Source of the DNA: JBBDRJ01 sp963766295
GTDB taxonomy: Bacteria; Actinomycetota; JAICYB01
DNA length: 64,000 nt
Reading direction: 5' to 3'
Assembly (NCBI GenBank): GCA_963766295.1
Contig: CAVXYW010000002.1
Span: 1,984,001-2,048,000 of the forward strand
The notes beneath the pieces are model-generated. The model had not been told where the DNA came from. It searched no databases and saw nothing but the letters and a program-made list of their open reading frames with translations. Below are positions 19,261 to 35,713 of the stretch, piece by piece. Numbering within the stretch: position 1 is the stretch's first letter; each line of letters begins with the position of its first letter. Both the position numbers and the translations under genes were made by a program.

Positions 19261-19851
19261 ATGATCAGATTTTCCTCAGCCGTCCTCGCGGGACTCCTTT
19301 TGACGATCGCTGCCGCCTGCGGAGGCGGCGACAACGCGGCGCAGAGCACCGCCACGCCCGATACGGCCGGACGGCCACCAAAGAACGCCTCGGAGATCAT
19401 TCCTCTCTATAAGGACGAACTCGCCGCACTCGGGCTGCTCCTGACCCCGCGCAACGGACTGATAGACAGGTCCAACAACCAATACATCAACTCGGATGAG
19501 GGCCAGCACCTGGCGATCTACGTAGAACCAACACGGGCGCGCACCAATCAGGAATATGCAGAGGGGATCCTTTCGGTAACGAAGATCTTCGTACCCGATG
19601 TGTTCGAACGCTGGCCGCGCCTGGAGTCCATGGACGTTTGTCAAGAACCGGACCCCGTCATAGACAACACCGAGGAGCCGCCGCCGCTAACGCAGATCGA
19701 GTTCTCGCGCGAGCAGGCCGCTGCCATCGATTGGGACGAGGTCACCGTCGCAGATCTCGTTGCATGGTCCAAAGAAGATCCGCCGCGACTTCGACTCTCA
19801 GTTGCCAAGAAGCTCGAGGAGAGTCCGGAGTTCGAGAGTCTTACGTCGTAA
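19261..19851 (+). CDS. predicted lipoprotein, no family recognised
   Basis: A 196-residue secreted protein. The signal peptide MIRFSSAVLAGLLLTIAAAC ends in a lipobox (IAAAC) followed by GGGD, so it should be lipid-anchored outside the membrane. The mature part has no transmembrane span and one extra Cys (near residue 127); I recognise no domain. It diverges from the stand-alone regulator with GlnR-like pentamers between them, and its 3' end overlaps the convergent tlyA-like gene by 11 nt. Confidence 0.7.
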   Translation: MIRFSSAVLAGLLLTIAAACGGGDNAAQSTATPDTAGRPPKNASEIIPLYKDELAALGLLLTPRNGLIDRSNNQYINSDEGQHLAIYVEPTRARTNQEYAEGILSVTKIFVPDVFERWPRLESMDVCQEPDPVIDNTEEPPPLTQIEFSREQAAAIDWDEVTVADLVAWSKEDPPRLRLSVAKKLEESPEFESLTS

Positions 19852-20560
19852 CGCGCCTGCGCGCGTAGACGAACCCTTCGATCGCGCCCTTCGCGCCGCC
19901 GACACCCGATTCCATCCGATCCACCACAACCCATTCGGACGCCGCGATGCCATTGGCGGCGGAGTCGACGGCTCGAGCCAGTGTCTCTTGATCAGTAGGT
20001 GCTTGCGGTAGCCGCAGCTCAAACATCGGTTTGACCAGACCAATCAGCTCCGATTCCGGTGCGAAACCCAACACCTTTATCTGTCCAATAGCGTCGTTCA
20101 GTGAGAGGTACGTAACGTCCACGGTCACGAGATCAACCGATTCCGGGACCATTTCTCGGTCGAGTTCCGCCACGTTGGTGGACTCGAGATTTATCACTCG
20201 CGGATCTTGGCGAAGAGTGCCGAGCAGTTGTCCATGACCGGCGTCAACCGCGTACACGCAACGAGCTCCACGTTCCAAAAGGACTTTGGTGAATCCCCCC
20301 GTAGCGGCTCCGATGTCGAGGCACGTCTTGCCTTGAACTACGACACCGAAGGCGTCGAGGGCAGCACGCAGTTTCTCTGCGCCACGAAGTTCCTGCTCGC
20401 CGACGACGACGATCGAAGCACCGCGTTCGACGCGGGAGTCGGGGTTGGCGATAACGCTCCCGTTAACACGAACGCGGCCCGCGTTTATCGCGGACCGCGC
20501 ATCGCTCAACTCGGGTCGAACGCGGAGGAGTTCGTCTACCAGGCGAACCCTACGCGCCAC
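19841..20560 (-). CDS. tlyA: TlyA-family rRNA methyltransferase (S4 + FtsJ domains)
   Basis: An SAM-dependent 2'-O-methyltransferase family; mycobacterial TlyA methylates 16S and 23S rRNA and its loss gives capreomycin resistance. An S4 RNA-binding domain (residues 6-60, RLVDELLRVRPELSDARSAI) precedes the Rossmann core with motif I CLDIGAATGGFTKVLLERGA near 79-98, VTVDVTYLSL and LVKPMFE. Length is 239 residues. It begins 2 nt after rpoC, so it is probably at the end of the rpoBC transcript. Confidence 0.88.
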   Translation of the reverse strand: MARRVRLVDELLRVRPELSDARSAINAGRVRVNGSVIANPDSRVERGASIVVVGEQELRGAEKLRAALDAFGVVVQGKTCLDIGAATGGFTKVLLERGARCVYAVDAGHGQLLGTLRQDPRVINLESTNVAELDREMVPESVDLVTVDVTYLSLNDAIGQIKVLGFAPESELIGLVKPMFELRLPQAPTDQETLARAVDSAANGIAASEWVVVDRMESGVGGAKGAIEGFVYARRRVTT

Positions 20561-20562
20561 TC

Positions 20563-24538
<3,976 letters not shown>

Positions 24539-24540
24539 GG

Positions 24541-28017
<3,477 letters not shown>

Positions 28018-28046
28018 ATCGCCTCACGCTCCTTCACTCTTCACAC

Positions 28047-28067
28047 GGAGCGCCCGAAGGCGCCTCC
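28047..28067 (-). promoter_or_regulatory. UUCG-capped stem-loop in the rpoB leader
   Basis: On the minus strand GGAGGCGCC-TTCG-GGCGCTCC forms a GC-rich stem closed by a stable UUCG tetraloop, about 30 nt before the rpoB start. It could slow polymerase or shape translation; no U-run follows, so it is not a standard terminator. Confidence 0.5.
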
Positions 28068-28144
28068 TGTGGGCGTCCGCCAGCCGCTAGCGAGAACTAC
28101 TAATAGACGGCAGGCGAAACGGATCCCGGGCACGCAGAAGGGCA

Positions 28145-28174
28145 AGTGTAGCGCCAGGCAGGCGCAAGCGTCAA
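28145..28174 (-). promoter_or_regulatory. rpoB proximal promoter
   Basis: TTGACG (28169-28174) and TACACT (28145-28150) are separated by 18 nt, a near-consensus housekeeping-sigma promoter. The leader to the TTG start would be about 120 nt. Confidence 0.75.
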
Positions 28175-28207
28175 TAGGCGGCCCTATTTGGGCCAACCGT
28201 AGTGTCG

Positions 28208-28236
28208 TTTATACGCCGCTGACCGTGGGTCGTCAA
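28208..28236 (-). promoter_or_regulatory. rpoB distal promoter
   Basis: TTGACG (28231-28236) and TATAAA (28208-28213) are 17 nt apart. The -35 overlaps the predicted stop codon of the preceding large gene (frame-corrected end at 28233). Tandem strong promoters fit a highly expressed rpoBC operon separated from rplJL. Confidence 0.65.
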
Positions 28237-31200
28237 GACCCTTTCGGCTTACGAGTTGAAGGCTTTTTCCGCTTAGCCGTGGGCTTTTTGGCTGGTGAGG
28301 GCGTCGCGACTGGGGCCGGAGCCCCGGCGGGAGCGGTCCTCAGGCGGCGTCGGAGGAGGGTGCCCCCTGCGCCGGCCAGAACGAGGGCCGGGACCCCTAT
28401 CGCCAGCCAGAACCACCACGGCCAGCCCTCGCCCGGAGGCGGCCCCGGGAGCCGGGGGACTCGAGCCACCGGAGTGAAGGGCGATGGGGATCGAGTCGGA
28501 ATCGGCCGGGTCCGAGCCCGCCTCGACCTCGACTCCGTCGGCATACCGATCACCATCGGTATCGAGCTCACGCGGATCCGCTCCCTTGGCGAATTCCCGC
28601 CAGTTGGCTAGGTCGTCATGATCGCCGTCGAGCTGCGAGTCGCCCGCGTCGGAATCGCTCAGTCCATGATCGCGTTCCCAGGAGTCAGGGAGTTGATCGC
28701 GGTCGCGATCTGCCGAAACGACAAGGGTCATCTTCGCTTCGCCATCGGGGCGATTCGCCTGCGACGCTCGGAGGACAACTTCGTATTCCCCTTCCAGCAA
28801 CCCGCCGAATGAAGCCGTGCGGCCACGGCCAATCTCGTCGCCGTCGAGGAACCATCTCAGCGCCTCATCAGGAAGGACTATGCCCTTACCGTCAACAGCC
28901 GATCCGACAAAGTTGACGACTCGTTGTGGCGGAACAAAGCTCCCATCTGCCGGACGAACAATCATCGGCCTCGGTCCGCGAGGCTCAACCCTCAAACGAT
29001 CGACGACGGCGGACCCCACATTCAGGCCGTCCGATGCCTGAACCCGGATCCTGACATCACCGTCGACGGGAAGGGAGGCCAAGTCGAGCTTGGCGGAACG
29101 TTGCGTCGTGGGACCGGCGACCACCTTCCATGGGTCGCCATTGCCACCGACTTCGACGCGGTAGGTGAGTCGGTCCCGATCGGCATCGGAAGCACGCCAT
29201 GACACTTCGACTTCTCCCTCTGGTCCCCATGCGTCCCCACTGGAAGGTTCGATGATGCTGACACGGGGTCTTGCAGGTCCGGCTTCGATCGTCGCGATCT
29301 CACGATCTCCTTCAAGGATCTGCGCCTTGGAGACACTCCCCTGCTGCTGCTCGTGTGCCACTACGAACAAGCCGCCTTCGGCGCCGTGAGTTAAGAGAAC
29401 CGTCTTGAAGTCTTTGGTCGCAACGACCCCGGATGCGTCGGTGAGAACCAGCTTGTACTGATCGCCTTCGAACTGTCTGCGATATGCGGTCTTGGTATCG
29501 CTCGCCAAGAACGCCGGAGAAATCGCCCCGTCGCGTCCTACCGATCCCGAGAAGAGGAGAACGTCGTCAACTTGCCCGCCGGCAAGTCGGAAATCGGCAT
29601 CGTCTGACCCTAGGGCGCGAGGAGAAGCCGTCGGCGATGGAGTCGGTATCGGCGGGTCGTACTCGGTGCTTCCCGCGAAGACCTGCGGTGTTGCTGGATT
29701 ACCTCGGTTGTGAGACTGCAGTTTCTGGGCAAGATCGTTCCACGTCTTGATCGATACCCAGCCAGGATCTCTTCCGTACGACATGAGGTCATGCGTGTGG
29801 GTGGTCGTACGCCTCACGCTGTCCTCGCTACTTGCGGGTATCGGCTGAAGCGCTAGTACATCGAAACCCACGACGTCCTTGCCTAGTTCAGCATGGTCGC
29901 CCGCGAACCTGTCGTAGTAGCTGCCGCCGTTGGCTTCGTTATGCCGGTTGGACAAGTGAGTCAACCCGAGAGCGTGCCCTGGTTCTTGGGCTATCGGCCT
30001 GTCGCAGGCTGCCGACCAGAAGTCGGTTGTGTTTAGCGCCGCGGCACCCATACATCCCATTGCAGTTCCTGGGTTGGTTATCAATCCAACGAATCCCTCG
30101 TGAACTCTTGGCGAAACCGGCGCCGACTCGAACATGGTCGCGTAGTTCCACGTAGGAACACCGGGTATCGGTGGACTGGGAGCGCTATCGACGAGCCTCA
30201 GAGCTGGCCAGTTGCGGGGCACCCGATCGCCAGGTGCCGCGCGCACGTTGGTGATGGAGTACACGGGAAGCCCGTCGTCAGGCAACGGATAAGTCCGCCA
30301 CCAGTAGTCCAGTGCTCCGATGAGCTGGTCGTGGGTGGGTGCGGCATTTCTCTGCGGCCCGTCTACCCTGTCACGCCAGTAGTAATCGACGAGTACAAGA
30401 TGTAGATCGCGCCGAGCAATCGTCGCGAAAGTTACTCGGTCGGCACCAAGCGAGTTAGAGGTTCCGCCTTCATCCTCAGCGACCCGGCCCGGATCACCAG
30501 AAGGGTTGACATCGAGACGCAGGCTTATGTCGCCGGCGTTCGTCCACTCCATCGGTAGAACAAAGTTCCACCCACCGTCGGCATGCTCGCGGAGTGCCTG
30601 CAGCTTGGAGTGCTGCGTCGCGTCACCCAGTGGCCCTACGTTTACAGACCCGTTGACCGGCATTAGTGGGGACCCCGGTAGCGTCGCTCCGTTCTTGGTC
30701 CCATGAAGTTGCGCGGGAACAGGGAACGCACTTGGCCGATCTGGCGGCTGAGGATAGGTCAGGTGCGCGTACCCACGGACGACGGTTGTTCGCCGAGCGA
30801 CGTGAACCGCGCCGTCGGTGACCTTCCGGGGTGGCGATGACACCCTGGTTGCACCCGCCGGCGCACCGCTTCCACTTTGCCCGGGTCGCGGAGGAGGCCT
30901 AGTCGTTTTTGATGCCTTCAGTACTCCGCCGAGCTTGCCGCGGACGCCTTGCGTGACCTCCAGTCCGAACGGAACGACGTCATAGCCGCTTCGCCGAGCC
31001 ACCTCATCCGGCGGTGGCGCCGGCGCTCCGGTCCCTACCACCGTGACCGAATCTCGAGCGATGAATCCCGGACCCGTAGCCGTGGCCGAGATAACGCTTT
31101 CGCCGGGCGGGATGGTCACACCTTCCAAGGTGAACCAGGACCCGCTGTAATTGGAACTCAGTGACGCCACGGCCGACATGAATGCTGCGCGGTCCCACCG

Positions 31201-32514
31201 CAACCAGCGCACGGTCACGAGATCTGGTCTGCGGTTGCTAACCCCCGGCTCGATCGAGCCCGCTACCGTGATGGGCGCGGCGGCGTCGAAACGCGCTCCT
31301 TGGTAGGGCCTACTGATCGAAAGGGTGCCCGAAACCAGTTCCGGCGTTTGGTACGTGTGCGCGGCGGAGAAGAAGAGTCGGTCCGCACCAAGAATCCCAA
31401 ACGGGTATTCGAATGTAGAACCGCTCGACGCAAGAGAAACCTGGATCCGTGTGATGGCCGGTAAGTCAGACATGAACAACAAACACGTGTCGACAGGTGA
31501 CCGTTGTCGAATCAACGCAGAATCGGCGCCGAGGTAACGCCCCGTCGGAAAGCGCTCATCTGTCGGCGGGCCGTATGCCGATAGGGATGCCACAACGGAT
31601 GTGCCGCCAGTGACCAGCGAACCGGGCGACCCGAGATGGATACCGACATATCTCTGTGGCTGGTCGAACGTGATCTCGAGGGAAGGCTTTTCACGATCGC
31701 TGCCAGTAGTTATCGCGAAAGGCTGCGAGATGGTCCCGGGCACCGGACGGCTGACCGTCAAGGCCCTGGTCTCGTTTTGGCCCGTCGAAGGCGAGCGGAA
31801 GTAACCGCGCATGTGCACGCCACGCGACGCGTAAGCCTCTGCCGCCTCTTCGCCTTCGATCAGGTCATCGAAGTCCAAGATCGTGGACTGCTCTTGAGGG
31901 GCGCACCGCGGAACCACGCCGGCGTTGGGAATAACGGCGCGGTCCCTCCTTAGGAAGAGATCGGTCGAAGGCCCGTAGATCCCTTCCTTTACGTTCGTCG
32001 GCAGGTCGATCGAAGGTCCCGGAGACCCCGAAGGCGAGGTCGAAGGTGCCGTACTCGTTATGGGGGACGAAGTTGGTCGTTGGCTCGGTGCTGTCGTCGG
32101 TGGTGCGGTGACACCCGGCGTAGCCGATGCGGGGATTGTGAACGTCGCGCGACCGTGGCGGCTGTTGACGCTTTCGTCGTTGCACTCCGTCTCGGATTGG
32201 AAGTAAGTGCACGCGACCACGAAGTGGGCGCCGGCGCTCGCTTGGGGAATCGTGATCTGAGCTGAGAACGAACCGTTGTTGTTATCTACAGTCGCAAGCA
32301 GCGGGCCCGTTTCGTTCTCCCAGCGGACTTGGATCTCACCCGTGTCGTAGAAGTAGCCCGATCCGGTGACCTGAACCTGCGTTCCTGACGGCCCCGACGA
32401 CGGCGAAAGGTTCACCGAGGCCGTGTAGTCGATCGCATGGCCGGCCGGACTGAAGACGACGGACAGCGTCGCCCAGACGAGAATCGCGAGCGCCCAACCC
32501 GCACCCCTGCGCAA
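28233..32514 (-). CDS. giant secreted, membrane-anchored metalloprotease-like protein (one frameshift)
   Basis: About 1,426 residues once a frame change near 28,454-28,458 (a C5 run, minus strand) is corrected. A signal peptide (cut near AGHA/IDY) is followed by an IPT/TIG-like segment (NLSPSSGPSGTQVQVTGSGY, ~36-55), a Thr/Ser/Pro linker (~140-175), several beta-rich domains and a metzincin-like segment: QEPGHALGLTH at 843-853 with a Met-turn-like HDLMSYGR at 908-915. This is HExxHxxGxxH with the first His as Gln (codon CAA). EF-hand/thrombospondin-3-like DxDxD repeats (~1270-1345) precede a Pro-rich stretch, a C-terminal transmembrane helix and a Lys/Arg tail ending KPKGS. Without correction it ends at 28273 and has no anchor. 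Start TTG at 32514 has no clear SD. No partner gene identified. Confidence 0.75.
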
Positions 32515-32553
32515 TGTGTGCGCGAACTATCGCAGGCGCTTTGATGGCCCCGT

Positions 32554-33156
32554 CTATGTCGTTTGACGCATATTACTGCACGTCGAGGCGGAAAACCAGC
32601 AGATCGGCTGACCGCGTCCGTGCCAGGTCGCGCAGACGTCCATCTGCCACGGGCCCTTGGGCAGATCGATGGTCAGATCGGTCTCCCGGGCGGGGTCGAT
32701 CGGCTGGGACGGGTGTCCCGATCGCGATCCTTCGAAGGGGCGCACGGTCTCGTCGTCCGGATCGATGTCGACGTCGATGCGCAGCAAGGTCTTCTCTCCC
32801 GACTTAACGACCAGAGGCTGCGCCGGTGCGGTCTGCTGGCTGTTGAAACGTTTACAGGCCCCTCCCTCGAGCTCGGCCCAGCAATAGGACGCCACGTTGC
32901 CCGGCTGACGTCCGGCTTCGCTCGTCAGCGAGGCTCCGCGCGGCGGACCGACCGGGACAGGAGTAGGAGTGGGGGCCGCGGTTGGCGTTGGCGGGGGTGT
33001 CGGTGTGGGCGACGGACCCGGCTCGAGGGTTTCGATCGCCACGCGCCGCGGTTCGAACTCCGGTCCTTCGACCTTGACCGTGCCGTCGCCCGAACGTCCG
33101 CCGCATGCGGAGAGGAGAAGGAGAAGCAGCGGGACTAGGAACGACGCGCGGCGCAT
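32554..33156 (-). CDS. predicted lipoprotein with Pro/Thr-rich linker
   Basis: A 200-residue lipoprotein: signal MRRASFLVPLLLLLLSAC ends in a lipobox, then a Pro/Thr repeat linker (about 48-70, PTPTPPPTPTAAPTPTPVP) and a C-terminal beta domain (GASLTSEAGRQPGNVASYCW onward). The end of the frame looks odd: after DVCATWHGRGQ an adjacent frame reads ADLLVFRLDVQ and stops at about 32,575, a more typical end for such a domain, so a 1-nt error near 32,610 is possible. No function recognised. It lies 39 nt before the large secreted gene and 9 nt after ftsB. Confidence 0.75.
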   Translation of the reverse strand: MRRASFLVPLLLLLLSACGGRSGDGTVKVEGPEFEPRRVAIETLEPGPSPTPTPPPTPTAAPTPTPVPVGPPRGASLTSEAGRQPGNVASYCWAELEGGACKRFNSQQTAPAQPLVVKSGEKTLLRIDVDIDPDDETVRPFEGSRSGHPSQPIDPARETDLTIDLPKGPWQMDVCATWHGRGQPICWFSASTCSNMRQTT

Positions 33157-33165
33157 CGCGAGAGG

Positions 33166-33582
33166 TTAATCGCGTCCGCGGATCAACGTCTTGATCCAGC
33201 CCCAGGCTCGATCGAACCAAGAGCGGTCGTCTTCTTGGGTTGCGGGTGGTGCCTGGTCGGGGCGCCCGGATCCGTCCAAGTAGTAGAGGCGCTCTCCGGG
33301 CTTGATCAAGCCCAAGCGTTTGCGTGCTTCGACCTCGAGCTCGCCCGGGTCGGAGAGCCTGCCTACTTCTTGCTCCAGGCGTTTGTTCTCTTCGCCGAGT
33401 GTCACGAGACGCTCTTCGAGGGAGTCGATGCGCTGTCGCTGATCCACCAGCTGCCGGGCCGGGAAAAACAGGATGAATGCCGCGAGCGCGAGGGCGACGA
33501 TCAGGAAGATGCGCCGCTGGCTGATCCCTGTCCGAGCTTGGCCACGCCGGAGCGTAGTGGAGGCGTTAGCGGTGCGGCTCAT
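33166..33582 (-). CDS. ftsB: FtsB/DivIC-family septum protein
   Basis: A 138-residue bitopic protein of the divisome (FtsQ-FtsB-FtsL complex). One transmembrane helix (about 23-42, RRIFLIVALALAAFILFF) is followed by a coiled coil (LVDQRQRIDSLEERLVTLGEENKRLEQ) and the family end EARKRLGLIKPGERLYYL. It overlaps the eno stop by 4 nt; eno-ftsB adjacency is standard in actinobacteria. Confidence 0.9.
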   Translation of the reverse strand: MSRTANASTTLRRGQARTGISQRRIFLIVALALAAFILFFPARQLVDQRQRIDSLEERLVTLGEENKRLEQEVGRLSDPGELEVEARKRLGLIKPGERLYYLDGSGRPDQAPPATQEDDRSWFDRAWGWIKTLIRGRD

Positions 33583-34868
33583 GGTTTAGCCGCTTTCAAC
33601 GAGTCCCAGCCGGCATAACGGGCACCCGATCCGAGCTGCTCTTCGATCCGAAGAAGCTCGTTGAACTTCGCGGTTCGTTCGCCGCGCGCCGTTGCGCCGG
33701 TCTTGATCTGACCGACTCCGGTAGCCACCGCCAGATGGGCGATCGTCACGTCTTCGGTTTCGCCCGAGCGATGGGACATCTGCGCGGCCCATCCGGCCTT
33801 CCGGGTGATGTCGATGGCGTCGAGCGTGTCGGTCAGCGTCCCGATCTGGTTGACCTTGACGAGCAGCGCGTTTCCGCACCGCTGCTCGATCGCGCGGCGC
33901 AGACGCGTTGTGTTGGTAACGGTTAGGTCGTCGGTGAGTAGCTGAACACGGGAGCCGATGCGCTCGGTCAGTGCACGCCAGCCGTCCCAATCGTCTTCGG
34001 CGCAGCCGTCCTCTATCGAAACGATCCCATACGCACCGGCCAGGTCTTCGAGAACGTCGACCATCGCCTGCGAATCGAGGACTTTCCCGTCGAGGTGATA
34101 GCCGTCGTCTTTGTGGAACTCAGATGACGCTGCATCGACGGCGATCGCAACTTCGACTCCCAACGTGTAGCCCGCGCCTTCGATGGCTTCGGCAGCGAGG
34201 TCGAGAGCCGCGCGCGTTCCCTCGAGATCGGGTGCGATACCACCTTCGTCTCCCACGTTTGTGGACAGTCCGCGACTCTTTCCGATCTTTCGCAAGCTCG
34301 CGTACACCTCGGCGCCCGCCCGCAAGGCTTCGGCGAACGACGGCAATCCAGCCGGAGCGACGAAGAACTCCTGGAAGTCGAGCGCGTTGTCGGCGTGAGC
34401 GCCGCCGTTGATCACGTTGAAGAACGGGACGGGAAGCGTGCTGGCACCCGGGCCGCCGAGGAAGCGATAGAGAGGGACATCGAGCTGCCGGGCTCCGGCC
34501 CAAGCCGCGGCTAGGGAAACGCCGAGGACGGCGTTGGCACCGAGCACGCTCAGGTTGGGCGTTGCGTCGATGAGGCGCAACGCCTCATCGAGGCCACGTT
34601 GGTCTAAAGCGTCTCGCCCAACGACCTCGGGAGCGATGCGCTCGACGACGTTCGCGACCGCCTTACGGACACCTTTGCCGCCGTACCGGTCATCACCGTC
34701 GCGCAGTTCATGGGCTTCGTGAGCGCCGGTCGACGCACCAGAAGGGACGGCCGCGCGCCCGGAAGCGCCGCCGGCGAGCGTTAACTCGACCTCGATCGTG
34801 GGGTTTCCACGGGAGTCGAGGATCTCCCGAGCGTGAACGCGATCGATCGTTGTGGGCGGGGTCGTCAC
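33579..34868 (-). CDS. eno: enolase
   Basis: Converts 2-phosphoglycerate to phosphoenolpyruvate. The 429-residue protein has REILDSRGNPTIEVEL, PSGASTGAHEAHELRDGD and the C-terminal SHRSGETEDVTIAHLAV with metal and catalytic residues in place. I chose GTG 34868, overlapping the mazG stop (GTGA); the open frame extends to 35048 but that part lies inside mazG. Confidence 0.96.
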   Translation of the reverse strand: MTTPPTTIDRVHAREILDSRGNPTIEVELTLAGGASGRAAVPSGASTGAHEAHELRDGDDRYGGKGVRKAVANVVERIAPEVVGRDALDQRGLDEALRLIDATPNLSVLGANAVLGVSLAAAWAGARQLDVPLYRFLGGPGASTLPVPFFNVINGGAHADNALDFQEFFVAPAGLPSFAEALRAGAEVYASLRKIGKSRGLSTNVGDEGGIAPDLEGTRAALDLAAEAIEGAGYTLGVEVAIAVDAASSEFHKDDGYHLDGKVLDSQAMVDVLEDLAGAYGIVSIEDGCAEDDWDGWRALTERIGSRVQLLTDDLTVTNTTRLRRAIEQRCGNALLVKVNQIGTLTDTLDAIDITRKAGWAAQMSHRSGETEDVTIAHLAVATGVGQIKTGATARGERTAKFNELLRIEEQLGSGARYAGWDSLKAAKP

Positions 34869-35713
34869 GAGTTTTGCTCCCGTTTTGCCTGCTCCCAGTA
34901 TCGCCGCCACTCGTCGGCGGACAACGATTCGAGGTCTTTTCGGTCCTGCTGCGCCTGGGCCTCCATCGAGGAAAACCGAACCGTGAACCTGTCCAACATC
35001 GTTCGAAGCGAAGCCTCGGCCTCGATGCCGAAACGTTGACCGACGCAAACAGCGGAGAAGATGACGTCTCCGAGTTCTGAGGCGACACGTCCAGGATCTG
35101 GTGTTGGTTTGGTCGTTTCTGCCCTGAGCTCTGCGATCTCGTCCTCGAGATCCTTTAGAACGTCGTCTATGGATTCGAAGGAGAAGCCGACACCGACGGC
35201 TCGTCTATAGATCTTCGCGGCGCGAGCGAGAGCGGGCAGCTCACTCGGGATCCCCGAAAGCACTCCCCTTTCGTCTTCAGATTCCGTGCGTTTGATCTGT
35301 TCCCAGTTCTTGACGACCTGATCGGCATCAGAGACTTCGACGTCACTGAAAACATGCGGATGCCGGCGGATCAACTTCTCGCGTAAGTCGTCCAGAACAT
35401 CGGAGATCGTGAACGCACTCTCTTCGAGAGCACTCTCGGACGCGATCTTCGAATGGAACACCACCTGCAGGACGAGATCACCAAGCTCGTCTCGTAAGGC
35501 TTCCAGGTCGTTGTTGTCGATCGCCTCGAGGGTTTCGTACGTTTCCTCCAGAAGGTGGCGCGCAAGCGATGCGTGGGTTTGCTCGGCATCCCACGGACAG
35601 CCTCCCGGCTCGCGTAGTTGAGCCATGACTTCGACCACACGACGAAATGCCTCCGCCGAGGGAGCGACGACACGTTCGGCTACTTCCGGTGAAAGGTCCG
35701 GCGGCCCTGCCAC
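34865..35713 (-). CDS. mazG: MazG-family nucleoside triphosphate pyrophosphohydrolase
   Basis: Hydrolyses NTPs/dNTPs to monophosphates for pool cleaning. The first MazG domain has LREPGGCPWDAEQTHASL and HLLEETYETLEAIDNND with the EExxE metal motif and DELGDLVLQVVFH; a second, weaker MazG repeat follows near residues 185-245 (ELGDVIFSAVCVGQRFG). GTG 35713 overlaps the foldase stop by one base (TAGTG), giving 282 residues. Standard position between mfd and eno. Confidence 0.92.
   Translation of the reverse strand: MAGPPDLSPEVAERVVAPSAEAFRRVVEVMAQLREPGGCPWDAEQTHASLARHLLEETYETLEAIDNNDLEALRDELGDLVLQVVFHSKIASESALEESAFTISDVLDDLREKLIRRHPHVFSDVEVSDADQVVKNWEQIKRTESEDERGVLSGIPSELPALARAAKIYRRAVGVGFSFESIDDVLKDLEDEIAELRAETTKPTPDPGRVASELGDVIFSAVCVGQRFGIEAEASLRTMLDRFTVRFSSMEAQAQQDRKDLESLSADEWRRYWEQAKREQNS

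Noticed and set aside
34868..35048. 60-residue N-terminal extension of enolase
   Set aside because: Lies inside mazG and lacks similarity; GTG 34868 gives the family start.
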